The notes beneath the pieces are model-generated. The model was not told the DNA's origin. It did no database searches and saw only the letters and a program-made list of their open reading frames with translations. Positions 51,163 through 59,515 of a stretch of 64,000 nucleotides of DNA are shown here, piece by piece (the first letter of the stretch is position 1; each line of letters begins with the position of its first letter). The position numbers and the translations under genes were made by a program. The stretch spans positions 1 through 64,000 of the forward strand of contig JAZRDM010000027.1 of assembly GCA_045660265.1 (NCBI GenBank), in the 5' to 3' direction. This stretch comes from Scatosoma sp045660265 (GTDB lineage Bacteria; Bacillota; Clostridia; Christensenellales; Borkfalkiaceae).

Positions 51163-52047
51163 TTATTGAAAATTGATTTTTATATTGTAAGTTTTTTGCT
51201 CTTTCGCCTTTATTGTTTTCATTTTAAAATTGTCGAAACGGGTGAGGGCGGGTTCTATCCCCAGGGCATAGTCTCCGCTGATCATACTCTTCCATTGAAG
51301 TGTAACAGGGAAGTCGGAAACGTCGTAGTTCATTTCAACGGTAATTTGTTTTTCGGGGTTTTCAAGCCGTACATGCCCCTGTGCTAACGTGTGATAATAC
51401 ACGTCTTCGTCGTTTTTATCGATAGGGGCGGTGATGCGCAACATTTCGTTTTGTCTGGTCTTTGCAATCTCCGTCAGCGGTTCGCTTTTTACAGCCGGAA
51501 TATCCAATTTTAAGCCTTCGTCTAAGAAAGGATATCCGTAATTGATATGGTAAAGCAATACGTATTCAGTGTCCGTGAAATCTGCATTTTCAACAGTATC
51601 GGAAATAGTAAGCGAGTTATCTGTAATCGCGTATTGGCGCTTTAAAATTAAATTTTTTCCAAATAAAGCGGTTTCTTTTACTTCTCCGCAGACGTATACG
51701 ACGCCGTTTTCTTGATAGGAGTATACGTTTTCTGCTTGTTTGTAGTGTAAGCTGCCGTGAATGGGTTTATTGGCTACGCAACCGGAAACGTTATCCATAC
51801 CGCAGGTGTATAAAAATCCGCCTTCGAAGTTTCCTGTAAAATCTCTTTGCCCGTCGTTTAAGCCGTTTTTGCTTAAAAAGGAAAGATTAACGCCTTTAAA
51901 TCTTGCCCAAACGATATCTAAAGCGTTGTCTTTATTAAAGAGCAACTCTAACGCGCCGTGCATGACAAGAACGCAGTGTTTTCCTCCGATAAGGACGTCT
52001 TGCGCGAAGCAGAGTTGTGCTGCATTTCCCAGTTTCTTCTCGACCAT
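51163..52047 (-). CDS. DUF4432 family protein, aldose 1-epimerase-like
   Basis: The 294-residue product has the galactose-mutarotase-like supersandwich pattern (GFLYTCGMDNVSGCVANKPIHGSLHYK and LLYHINYGYPFLDEGLKL), typical of DUF4432. These are cytosolic sugar-binding or anomer-converting proteins. AAAAGGAGG lies just before the ATG. It follows AraC-2 by 43 nt with no terminator between, and precedes the cupin gene, so it probably handles the same sugar, supplying the right anomer to the isomerase. Confidence 0.82.
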   Translation of the reverse strand: MVEKKLGNAAQLCFAQDVLIGGKHCVLVMHGALELLFNKDNALDIVWARFKGVNLSFLSKNGLNDGQRDFTGNFEGGFLYTCGMDNVSGCVANKPIHGSLHYKQAENVYSYQENGVVYVCGEVKETALFGKNLILKRQYAITDNSLTISDTVENADFTDTEYVLLYHINYGYPFLDEGLKLDIPAVKSEPLTEIAKTRQNEMLRITAPIDKNDEDVYYHTLAQGHVRLENPEKQITVEMNYDVSDFPVTLQWKSMISGDYALGIEPALTRFDNFKMKTIKAKEQKTYNIKINFQ

Positions 52048-52090
52048 GGGTGCCTCCTTTTGAAATTTATGTGTATAATTTAAGAGTAAA

Positions 52091-53020
52091 TTATTCGGTG
52101 GTAGAGATGGTATTGGCCGAGGATTTATCCAGCTTTCTATACTCGGCAGGGGTTATATTAAAATGCCGTTTAAACAAGTTGTGGAAGTGGCTGGTCGATT
52201 CGAAATTTAATTCGTTGGTAATTTCCATCAACGACATATCGGTATACGACAGCAATTCTTTGGCGTACTGCAATTTTGCGCGGTTGACATATTGCGTGAT
52301 GGTACAATGCATATGCTTTTTAAAAATACGCGTTAATTGCGGGTAACTGTACGGCAATTCTTGTTGCGCGGTTTTAATTTGTTCATTTGTAATCAGCGGA
52401 TTATTCAACTGCACAATTAAGGGTTTTAATACGGGCGGAATGCTCGATTCGGATAATCTTTGCCCAAGGAATTTTAATAAAAGCTCTGAAAAGATAAGAC
52501 TGCATTGCAGTTCGGTATAAGGCGTGCTTTGGTTTTCAAACGTCTGTATTTCCAAAAGCGTATTTGAATAGTGCTCTAACGCGGTGGGCGAAAGAGTAAA
52601 ATACAGCGGTTCGGGCGTAACGCAAAGCTCGTCGTAAAGAGTAGGCGAGTACAGGGACAACAGCTTTTTCATATACCCGTCTTTAACGGGGAAACAAACG
52701 CCTTGGAATTGATTTTTGGTGCGATTTGGGTACAGCATAGCGTGTCTATCTTTTGGACCAAGCAAACAAGCCGTGCCGACGGTGAGTATTTTCTCTTGGC
52801 CATTGACGCGGTGTACAATTTGGTCGTTAAGCACGATAAACAGTTCCCAATCCTTATGTCCGTGATATAAAGGATATTCGAAATTTACCCAGTAAAACGA
52901 TACGTTTGCGTTCTTCCAAGGGGAAGCATGCGCAAAAGAAGTTTTTGGTAAGTCGTTAGAATGCTGTTCGGACAGTTGGCCAACGTAAGGATATATTTTT
53001 TTCTTAATCGTTTCGTTCAT
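52091..53020 (-). CDS. AraC-family transcriptional regulator (AraC-2)
   Basis: The 309-residue product starts at 53020; upstream in-frame ATGs give a hydrophobic stretch that overlaps the promoter. The N-terminal cupin sensor (FEYPLYHGHKDWELFIVLNDQIVHRVNGQE, GTACLLGPKDRHAMLYP) is followed by a C-terminal double helix-turn-helix (INKEQIKTAQ-like region ITNEQIKTAQQELPYSYPQLTRIFKKHMHCTI, then LMEITNELNFESTSHFHNLFKRHFNITPAEYRK). It heads an operon with the DUF4432, cupin and GHL6 genes and is divergent from the GH42-like gene, whose promoter has paired half-sites suited to AraC binding. Translation appears leaderless. Confidence 0.92.
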   Translation of the reverse strand: MNETIKKKIYPYVGQLSEQHSNDLPKTSFAHASPWKNANVSFYWVNFEYPLYHGHKDWELFIVLNDQIVHRVNGQEKILTVGTACLLGPKDRHAMLYPNRTKNQFQGVCFPVKDGYMKKLLSLYSPTLYDELCVTPEPLYFTLSPTALEHYSNTLLEIQTFENQSTPYTELQCSLIFSELLLKFLGQRLSESSIPPVLKPLIVQLNNPLITNEQIKTAQQELPYSYPQLTRIFKKHMHCTITQYVNRAKLQYAKELLSYTDMSLMEITNELNFESTSHFHNLFKRHFNITPAEYRKLDKSSANTISTTE

Positions 53021-53026
53021 AGACGT

Positions 53027-53055
53027 ATTATAACATTGAAAAAAACAAATGTCAA
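53027..53055 (-). promoter_or_regulatory. Full-consensus promoter of AraC-2, giving a leaderless transcript
   Basis: On the minus strand: TTGACA, 17-bp spacer, TATAAT, then only 6 nt (ACGTCT) before the ATG. The start site would fall on or next to the A of the ATG, and there is no Shine-Dalgarno sequence. Confidence 0.7.
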
Positions 53056-53245
53056 TACCCAAATGATATTTTTCGATATAAAAATAGAAAAAGTTAAGAG
53101 GTCGAATAAACAAAAAAATAAAAAATATTTCTTGAAAAATGCTCAAAATTACAGAAATTACTATAGAATAGTAGCAAGAAGGCTTTAATAAGGTTTATTC
53201 TTTAAGTTTTTGTGTATATGCGAAAAAATTGTAAAAAGTTGCAAA

Positions 53246-53280
53246 TGAAATTTTTCAGCGTATATTTGCAATTTTTAGGG
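53246..53280 (+). promoter_or_regulatory. Candidate AraC-2 operator, copy 1 (direct half-sites 21 bp apart)
   Basis: TGAAATTTTTCAGC (53246-53259) and TGCAATTTTTAGGG (53267-53280) are direct repeats offset by 21 bp, two helical turns, and end 1 nt before the -35 box. The same layout occurs at 55323-55357. Confidence 0.6.
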
Positions 53281-53281
53281 A

Positions 53282-53310
53282 TTGATAAATACAAAAAAAT
53301 GTGCTATATT
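53282..53310 (+). promoter_or_regulatory. Predicted promoter of the GH42-like gene
   Basis: TTGATA, 17-bp spacer, TATATT. Confidence 0.7.
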
Positions 53311-53344
53311 GTAATGGATGTAGCTATATTTTTTAGGATGAAAT

Positions 53345-55150
53345 ATGGGCAACGGGGGACGGATGAAAACGAATATTATCAAAGACGGCGAAAATTTGTA
53401 TATTGACGCAGATGGCGAAAAAATATTGCCCGCAGCGTATATGTCCTATATCGACGATAACGCAGATTATCAGCAGTTTTATAAGGCGGGTTATCGTTTA
53501 TTTTGCGCGTGCGTTTATATGGGGGATGGCTATATCAACGAGACGTCTCGCCTTCGCGTGTTTAATGATTGTGTTTGGAAATCTCGCGAGGTTTACGATT
53601 TCTCTCCTGTATACAACAGTGTAAAAAAAATTATAGAAGCAGCCGAAGAAAAAGTATACGTAATGCTGCGCGTCAATCTCAACACGCCTTTTTGGTGGCG
53701 CGAGGAGAACCTGGGCGAACTTACGCGTTTAAGTGATGGTACAACGTGTTTGCAGTCTATTTTTTCAAAAAAATGGCGGGCGGATGCCAAGATTTTTTTA
53801 GAAAAACTTTGCGGATATTTGCGCTCTTTTGAATTTTCTCAAAATATTATTGCCGTACAGTTGGCGGGGATGCAAACGGAAGAATGGTTTGCGGTCCGTA
53901 CGGCGACAGGCTGTTTAGATTATTCTGCGCCGGCAAAAAAAGCCTTTCAGGCTTGGCTGGATAAAACGTATTCGAAGGGTAGTAAAAAAGCGCGTTTTCC
54001 GACGCGGGAAGAACTGGCGTTGCGCACTCAAAACGACGCGGTGGATATGAAACAATGCGCGTGGGTAAACGATTATTTGGCGTGCTTTAACCAAGCGTTT
54101 AGCGATACGATAGCCGATTTGTGTGCTTACACAAAAAAAATAACAGGCGGTGAAATGCTGGTTGGCGTCTTTTACGGGTATATAGGGCAGTTGCCTTGCG
54201 AATTTGGGCATAATGCCGTATCGGCGTTGCTGTATGACTCTAATATCGACTTTTTCGCTTCTCCGTTTGCGTATATCGACGCGCGTCAAACGGCGAAAGA
54301 TTGGATTTACCATGGCGCAATGGATAGTTGCTCGCTGGCGGGTAAGCTTTGGTTTTTAGAGGCGGACGTTCGAACGTATAAAACCAAATATTTGCACGAA
54401 ATCAAGCGTGAATGTATGGAAACGGAACGCACGGTAGAGCATTATAAAAACGTCGTATTTACGGGTCCGAAAACGGAACAAGAATCTCTGTGGGTGATGC
54501 TTCGTTCCTTTGCGAAGGTATTAATTTCAAAACATGCGTTTTGGTGGTTTGATATGTGGGGCGGTTGGTATAATTCGCCGAAAATGCTTTCCTTTATGCA
54601 AAAAGCGAAAGCGCTGTATGAGGATGATTTTAATAAACCGACGAAGAAAACAAGCGAGCTTGCCGTTTTTTTAGATGAAAACGCAAGTTATACGGTATCA
54701 GAGAGTTATTACGATTTGATGACCAGGCAACAGCTTGTCGAGCTTGGCTTTGTCGGCGCGCCGTACGATTTATACTTGTCTTCCGACCTCGATAAAATTG
54801 ATAAAAAGAAGTATAAAACGACTTTGCGGATTTTGCCGGTAGATATCTTGCAAAGAATAAATTTATTGCAAAATCAAGAGACGGAAATAGGTGAAAAGGG
54901 TAAAATTTCGGCGGGTGAAATTGCAGTAGCTTTACGCAAAGCGGGCACCCATGTCTTTAGTGAAGGCAATATTATTTACGCGAATTCCCGTTTTGTCTGC
55001 GTTACGGCAACGAAGGATGGGGCATTAAAGTTGCTGATGCCTTATGTTTGTAAAATACAGGCGTTTACCGACGGAAAGGTGTATGAGGGAAAAGAATTTA
55101 CTTTCGATTTCCAAACCAACCAAACGGAGCTTTTTGAAATAATAGAATAA
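53345..55150 (+). CDS. GH42-like beta-galactosidase-type glycoside hydrolase
   Basis: The product has 601 residues from 53345 (AGGATG upstream) or 595 from the ATG at 53363 (GGGGGA upstream). The N-terminal region is a TIM barrel: IDADGEKILPAAYMSYIDDNADYQQFYKAGYRLFCACVYMG at the start, IIAVQLAGMQTEEWF in the acid/base position, and WFLEADVRTY in the nucleophile position, then a barrel-closing AFWWFDMWGGWY. This matches the GH-A clan, closest to GH42-type proteins. No signal peptide. It is divergent from AraC-2. Substrate is unknown; the family call is moderate. Confidence 0.78.
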   Translation: MGNGGRMKTNIIKDGENLYIDADGEKILPAAYMSYIDDNADYQQFYKAGYRLFCACVYMGDGYINETSRLRVFNDCVWKSREVYDFSPVYNSVKKIIEAAEEKVYVMLRVNLNTPFWWREENLGELTRLSDGTTCLQSIFSKKWRADAKIFLEKLCGYLRSFEFSQNIIAVQLAGMQTEEWFAVRTATGCLDYSAPAKKAFQAWLDKTYSKGSKKARFPTREELALRTQNDAVDMKQCAWVNDYLACFNQAFSDTIADLCAYTKKITGGEMLVGVFYGYIGQLPCEFGHNAVSALLYDSNIDFFASPFAYIDARQTAKDWIYHGAMDSCSLAGKLWFLEADVRTYKTKYLHEIKRECMETERTVEHYKNVVFTGPKTEQESLWVMLRSFAKVLISKHAFWWFDMWGGWYNSPKMLSFMQKAKALYEDDFNKPTKKTSELAVFLDENASYTVSESYYDLMTRQQLVELGFVGAPYDLYLSSDLDKIDKKKYKTTLRILPVDILQRINLLQNQETEIGEKGKISAGEIAVALRKAGTHVFSEGNIIYANSRFVCVTATKDGALKLLMPYVCKIQAFTDGKVYEGKEFTFDFQTNQTELFEIIE

Positions 55151-55160
55151 TCGTATCAAC

Positions 55161-55197
55161 AAGGGATTCGGTGCATAGCGTTGCCGAATTCCTTTTC
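55161..55197 (+). terminator. Intrinsic terminator after the GH42-like gene
   Basis: AAGGGATTCGG pairs with CCGAATTCCTT (one G-T pair, 12-nt loop), followed by TTCT. Confidence 0.75.
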
Positions 55198-55260
55198 TGT
55201 TAAGAGGGGGGATTGTGCGGGGGTTATTTTTGTGAATTTCGCTTTCTTGGATTTTAGAAA

Positions 55261-55302
55261 GTTACATACAATGTAACCGATATTGTAAATTTTGGCAATA
55301 TC
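55261..55302. repeat. Two adjacent inverted repeats, operator candidates
   Basis: GTTACAT-ACA-ATGTAAC (55261-55277) and GATATTG ... CAATATC (55279-55302), about 55-100 bp upstream of the -35 box. Confidence 0.5.
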
Positions 55303-55322
55303 CGTTTCAAAAAACAAAGAAA

Positions 55323-55357
55323 TGCAATTTTTCAGCACTTTTTTGCAATTTATAGGT
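55323..55357 (+). promoter_or_regulatory. Candidate AraC-2 operator, copy 2 (direct half-sites 21 bp apart)
   Basis: TGCAATTTTTCAGC (55323-55336) and TGCAATTTATAGGT (55344-55357) are offset by 21 bp, and the second lies 1 nt before the -35 box, exactly as at 53246-53280. Confidence 0.6.
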
Positions 55358-55358
55358 A

Positions 55359-55387
55359 ATGACAAAATAAAAAATCTATGATATAAT
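55359..55387 (+). promoter_or_regulatory. Predicted promoter of the second ABC transporter operon
   Basis: ATGACA (one base from the TTGACA consensus), 17-bp spacer, TATAAT. The imperfect -35 fits a promoter that needs an activator. Confidence 0.75.
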
Positions 55388-55530
55388 GTATATGCGTATA
55401 TAAGAATTAAGGGCATAATGTGCCCTAAATGAGTTTGTAGTCGATAAAACTTTGTTTTTTAAATGCGCAAAGGTAACTATTTCACGAAACTATTTTAAAA
55501 ATAAAATACATTAAAAAGAAGGAAAATGCT

Positions 55531-57333
55531 ATGAAAAAAACAGTACAAAAAATGTTGATGTGCTTGCTTGCAGGCATGATGGTATTCAGCACGGCTGCTT
55601 GTGGCGGTAGTGGTGATAATGGCGGTGATGGCTGGGGTAATGCTTCGACGGGTGGCAACACCAATCAAAGCGATAACAGCGGTAGCGGTGACACAAACGT
55701 TGACGAACCTATTGAAGGCGTAACCAACCCTTATAAGCTTAAGGTTTACAGCTTCACGGGCGGTTACGGTGAAGAATGGCTTAACTCGTTGGTTGTTCGT
55801 TATAAGAAAGCGCGTGCTGGTAAGGAATTCTACATTAACGGCGTAAAATACGACGGTGTTGATTTCGACTTGGCGAAAGAAAAAGAAACCATGACCAACT
55901 TGATGAATAAAAACTTGGAATACGACGTATGGTTCCAAGAACAAGTTTTCTATAATCAGCTTATCAATGCAAACGTATTCCACGATATGACGGACGTTTT
56001 AACGAGCGATAACCCCTACGAACCTGGCGTAAAGCTTGAAAGCAAGTTGTCCGATTATCAAAAAGAATACTATAAGAGAGATACGGACGGCGATGGCGAA
56101 AAGGATACGTACTATGGTATTCCTCACTATGCAGGCTATGTTGGGCTTACCTATAACAAGTGGATGTTCGACGAAAGAGGTTGGTACTTCAAGAAAGGGT
56201 ATAACGAACAATATCTTACGTCAAATCCTCAAATGTGTATCGTAGGTAATACGGGCGCAGATAAAGCGGCTGGTCCCGACGGTGTAGAAGGAACGTCTGA
56301 CGACGGTTTGCCTACCACGTACGACGAATATTTCGCACTTTGCAAAATTATTTCGTATAACTGCAAGGCAATTACTTGGCCGGGCGGACACTTAGACTAT
56401 TTGAACTGGTTTATGACTTCGCTTGCCGCAAATGCAGAAGGATTGGATCAAATGTCCTTGAACTACTCCTTCGACGGTAAGGCTACCAACTTGATTTCTG
56501 TTGCTGACGACGGCACGATTACTGAATTGGCTGATGAAAAAATCACGAAAGACAACGGCCATATCCTTGCACAACAAGCAGGTAAATATTATGCGTTGAA
56601 GTTCTTGGAAAATATCGTTGACAGAGGGTATCAAGATGCAAACGCAGATAACGACGTTTGTACGCAAACCAAGGCTCAAAAAGATTTCATTCTTAGTACC
56701 GGCGCAGAACTTACCGACTCTGCAATGATCGTAGAAGGTGTATGGTGGGAAATGGAATCTAAGCAAACGTTCGATACCATTATGGCTAGCGAAGGTTATG
56801 ACGCAAGAGACGACTTCGCTTGGATGCCTTTGCCTATGCCTACGAAAGAATTGGCTGCTCAAAGAGCTGCAAACTTGGCTGCTGGTAAGAATGGCTACAC
56901 GTTGACGGATACACACAACTCGCTTGCGTTCATTGGTAAGCAAGTTTCTGATGAAGTTTACGAACTTGCAAAAGACTTCATTCAATTTGCAAACACGGAC
57001 GAATCGCTTGCAGAATTCTCCATCATTACGGATACGACGAAGGCTCTCAACTATACAATGAAACCTGAACAAAAGGCTCAAATGTCTAGTTACGGTCAAT
57101 CGCTTGTTGCGGTTAAGGAAAAATCGGATATCGTTTACACCTTCTCGCAAAATGCGTTCTATCGCGCAAACGAAGCTTCGTTTAGTGAATATAAGACGAA
57201 CTTTGCTTCTATCGTAGAAGGAAACAAGATGGAAACGGCAGTTAACGAATTTAAGAAAGGCATGTCCGCAGAAAAGTACTTTGGTGGTTTGCATCTTTAT
57301 CAACAAGACAAGTGGACGAATCTTACCAAATAA
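55531..57333 (+). CDS. Sugar ABC transporter substrate-binding lipoprotein, second system
   Basis: The 600-residue product has a lipobox STAAC (Cys24), a Gly/Asn/Asp-rich linker, then the alpha/beta fold of family 1 binding proteins: WLNSLVVRYKKARAGKEFYINGVKYDG, LTYNKWMFDERGWYFKKGY and AWMPLPMPTKELAAQRAANLAAGKN. A DTDGDGEKD segment near residues 185-195 looks like a calcium loop. It has little direct similarity to the 21782 protein, so it probably binds another glycan. It heads an operon with two permeases and no ATPase; the promoter has the AraC-2-type half-sites. Confidence 0.88.
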   Translation: MKKTVQKMLMCLLAGMMVFSTAACGGSGDNGGDGWGNASTGGNTNQSDNSGSGDTNVDEPIEGVTNPYKLKVYSFTGGYGEEWLNSLVVRYKKARAGKEFYINGVKYDGVDFDLAKEKETMTNLMNKNLEYDVWFQEQVFYNQLINANVFHDMTDVLTSDNPYEPGVKLESKLSDYQKEYYKRDTDGDGEKDTYYGIPHYAGYVGLTYNKWMFDERGWYFKKGYNEQYLTSNPQMCIVGNTGADKAAGPDGVEGTSDDGLPTTYDEYFALCKIISYNCKAITWPGGHLDYLNWFMTSLAANAEGLDQMSLNYSFDGKATNLISVADDGTITELADEKITKDNGHILAQQAGKYYALKFLENIVDRGYQDANADNDVCTQTKAQKDFILSTGAELTDSAMIVEGVWWEMESKQTFDTIMASEGYDARDDFAWMPLPMPTKELAAQRAANLAAGKNGYTLTDTHNSLAFIGKQVSDEVYELAKDFIQFANTDESLAEFSIITDTTKALNYTMKPEQKAQMSSYGQSLVAVKEKSDIVYTFSQNAFYRANEASFSEYKTNFASIVEGNKMETAVNEFKKGMSAEKYFGGLHLYQQDKWTNLTK

Positions 57334-57387
57334 GCCCGTTTGATACGGAAAATTCACTATTGAAACAAACTTAACGATACAATAAGG

Positions 57388-57420
57388 CATATCTCCGCAA
57401 TCGAAAGTTGCGGAGATATG
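57388..57420 (+). other. Intercistronic hairpin between binding protein and permease genes
   Basis: A perfect 13-bp stem CATATCTCCGCAA / TTGCGGAGATATG with a 7-nt loop and no T run, matching in position and kind the hairpin at 23572-23609. Confidence 0.7.
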
Positions 57421-57439
57421 TAAGTAAAAGGAAAACTTT

Positions 57440-58381
57440 ATGGACGAAATAAAAACGAAAATAAAAAAGCCGAAAATTGACAAGGGAGATTTATTCTTCT
57501 ATTGTGTTTTCATGGCTTGGCCCGTGTTGCAGTTTTGCGTGTACTACTTGGGCGTTAATATAAACTCGATTATTATGTCTTTCCAGTATAGTACGATTAT
57601 CGGCGAGGGGGCTTCTGCAACGATACATACGGATCCCTTCTCCTTGGAACAGTATAGAAGGGCATTTGAATGGTTGGCTAAGCCTGAATTTAATAACTTA
57701 ATATCAGTGTCCGTATCGTCGTTTTTGGTAACGACGCTTATCGGTACGCCTCTTGGTCTTTTGTTTGCTTTTTATATCTTTAAAAAGCTTCCTTTCTGGA
57801 GCGGTTTCCGCGTAATTTTATTCTTGCCCTCTATTTTGTCGGGTGTTGTTGTAGCGGCAATGTTCCGTTATTTCTTGGTAACGAGCGTGCCCAACCTTTT
57901 CCCCAGCGTAGGCAATCTTTTGGATGCAACGCGTGAATTACATTTCCCTGTGCTTATGTTCTATAACATATGGGTGGGTTTTGGTACGTCTGTTTTGATG
58001 TATTCGAATAAAATGTCGGGGATTCCAGACGAAATTATCGAATCGGCGCATTTGGACGGTGCAACGGGTATTCAAGAATTTTGGTATATCGTATTACCTT
58101 TGACGTATTCGACTATCTCCGTATTTATGATTACGGGTGTTGCGGGTATTTGTATTAACCAATACGGCGCATACGATATGTTTGCTGGAAATGCAGTCAG
58201 CAGCATTAAGAGTATCGGTTACTGGTTCTTTAAAGAAGTTGCAGGTAAATTTAAGAATGTAATTTCGTCAACGGAGTTACCTTATTATTCCGCAATCGGC
58301 GTTGTGTTAACGCTTATTACCGTACCCGTAGCGTTGGGTGTTAGATGGGCTCTTGAACATTTAGGGCCTTCGGAAGAATAA
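57440..58381 (+). CDS. ABC sugar permease (MalF-like), second system
   Basis: The 313-residue product has six predicted membrane helices and the EAA motif IIESAHLDGATGIQEFWYIVLPL at about 200-222. It has no enlarged external domain, unlike the matching permease of the first system. AAAGGA precedes the start, and the next permease follows 14 nt after its stop. Confidence 0.92.
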   Translation: MDEIKTKIKKPKIDKGDLFFYCVFMAWPVLQFCVYYLGVNINSIIMSFQYSTIIGEGASATIHTDPFSLEQYRRAFEWLAKPEFNNLISVSVSSFLVTTLIGTPLGLLFAFYIFKKLPFWSGFRVILFLPSILSGVVVAAMFRYFLVTSVPNLFPSVGNLLDATRELHFPVLMFYNIWVGFGTSVLMYSNKMSGIPDEIIESAHLDGATGIQEFWYIVLPLTYSTISVFMITGVAGICINQYGAYDMFAGNAVSSIKSIGYWFFKEVAGKFKNVISSTELPYYSAIGVVLTLITVPVALGVRWALEHLGPSEE

Positions 58382-58395
58382 GGAGGGGGGATTTT

Positions 58396-59439
58396 ATGAG
58401 TAAAAACATTGTAAAAGAAAAAAGAGACGCCTTTACCCCTCTTACCGTTGTTTTGTTGGTATTTTTGATTTTGTATTGTTTATCCTTGTTCTTTTTGTTA
58501 ATTTGGGGGGTAACCACGTCGTTTAAGGTAAATGACGACGTTTACTATCAAGATACTGCAAGCTTCTTTGTGAATTATAAGCAATATTATTTAGATTGGA
58601 TTGCAAAAGCGCAGGAATTAGGTCCTAGATACGGTAAAAAATATAACGACTACGCGACAAACTTGAATGCGGCGTTGGCGGAAATGAACAACAACGATGC
58701 ATTGTTGCCTTTCCATACGTATAAGAGTATGTTTACGCGTTTCGTACAAGATACCAGCGCAATGCCCAACATGCCTTCTAGAGAAGTAGGTATGGCGGAA
58801 ATGTACTTGTACAGCTTCTTGTATGCAGGCGGTTGTGCTTTGGCTGCAACGTTTGTGCCTTGTATCACCGCATATGCGTGCGCGCGTTTCAATTATAAAT
58901 TTTCGCGGTTTATCCACACACTCGTTATCGTCGTTATGATGATCCCTATCGTTGGTAGCTTGCCTTCGGAAATCAGAATGGCGCAAGCAACGGGTGTAAT
59001 GAATCAAATTTGGGGTTTGTGGATTATGAGAGCAAACTTCCTCGGCATGTATTTCTTGGTATTCTATGATATTTGCAAAGCGTTGCCCATGTCCTTCTCC
59101 GAAGCGGCGAAAATTGACGGGGCAAACAACTTTCAAATCTTCTTCCAAATCGCAATGCCCTTAATTAGAAATACCTTCTTTACGGTCCTCTTAATTAAGT
59201 TTATTGCATTCTGGAACGATTACCAAGCAGCAATGGTATTTATGCCTAGCTATCCGACGATTGCTATCGGTTTGAATACAGTTATGAACACCAACGCAGA
59301 CTCGTTAAGATACAATCATACTATGATCCCGGCAAGAATGTCGGCGGTTGTTATGACAGCTACCCCTGTATGTATCTTGTTTGCAATTTTCCAACAACGT
59401 TTGCTTGGAAACTTGACGGTTGGCGGTGTAAAAGGTTAA
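58396..59439 (+). CDS. ABC sugar permease (MalG-like), second system
   Basis: The 347-residue product has six predicted helices and the EAA motif FSEAAKIDGANNFQIFFQIAMPL. Between the first and second helices is an enlarged external loop of about 90 residues (from VNDDVYYQDTASFFVNYKQYY to MPSREVG), longer than in typical MalG proteins. A strong AAGGAGGGGGG site precedes the start. It pairs with the 57440 permease. Confidence 0.92.
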   Translation: MSKNIVKEKRDAFTPLTVVLLVFLILYCLSLFFLLIWGVTTSFKVNDDVYYQDTASFFVNYKQYYLDWIAKAQELGPRYGKKYNDYATNLNAALAEMNNNDALLPFHTYKSMFTRFVQDTSAMPNMPSREVGMAEMYLYSFLYAGGCALAATFVPCITAYACARFNYKFSRFIHTLVIVVMMIPIVGSLPSEIRMAQATGVMNQIWGLWIMRANFLGMYFLVFYDICKALPMSFSEAAKIDGANNFQIFFQIAMPLIRNTFFTVLLIKFIAFWNDYQAAMVFMPSYPTIAIGLNTVMNTNADSLRYNHTMIPARMSAVVMTATPVCILFAIFQQRLLGNLTVGGVKG

Positions 59440-59452
59440 AAAGGAAAGAATG

Positions 59453-59489
59453 GTTATTACCGCGATTTTTTAGCGGTTGCGGTAATAAC
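59453..59489 (+). other. Intercistronic hairpin after the second permease
   Basis: A perfect 11-bp stem GTTATTACCGC / GCGGTAATAAC with a 15-nt loop, followed by TTAAAAAAAAT. It lies before the AAGGAG site of the next gene and probably trims or moderates transcription. Confidence 0.65.
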
Positions 59490-59515
59490 TTAAAAAAAAT
59501 AAGGAGAAAGATAGA

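Larger units (their letters stand above)
53056..53344. other. AT-rich intergenic control region between AraC-2 and the GH42-like gene
   Basis: No gene is visible from 53056 to 53238. Downstream of that are an inverted repeat (TTGCAAAT / ATTTGCAA at 53239-53271), the paired half-sites at 53246-53280 and a promoter at 53282-53310. Confidence 0.6.
55151..55530. other. Intergenic control region upstream of the second ABC operon
   Basis: It holds a terminator (55161-55197), two inverted repeats (55261-55277 and 55279-55302), the paired half-sites (55323-55357) and a promoter (55359-55387), then a leader of about 140 nt. GGGCATAATGTGCCC near 55410 is a short palindrome in the leader. No gene is seen. 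Confidence 0.6.

Noticed and set aside
53018..53146. Longer AraC-2 start with a hydrophobic N-terminal extension
   Set aside because: The extension covers a TTGACA-17-TATAAT promoter, and the conserved AraC sensor domain begins after the ATG at 53020.
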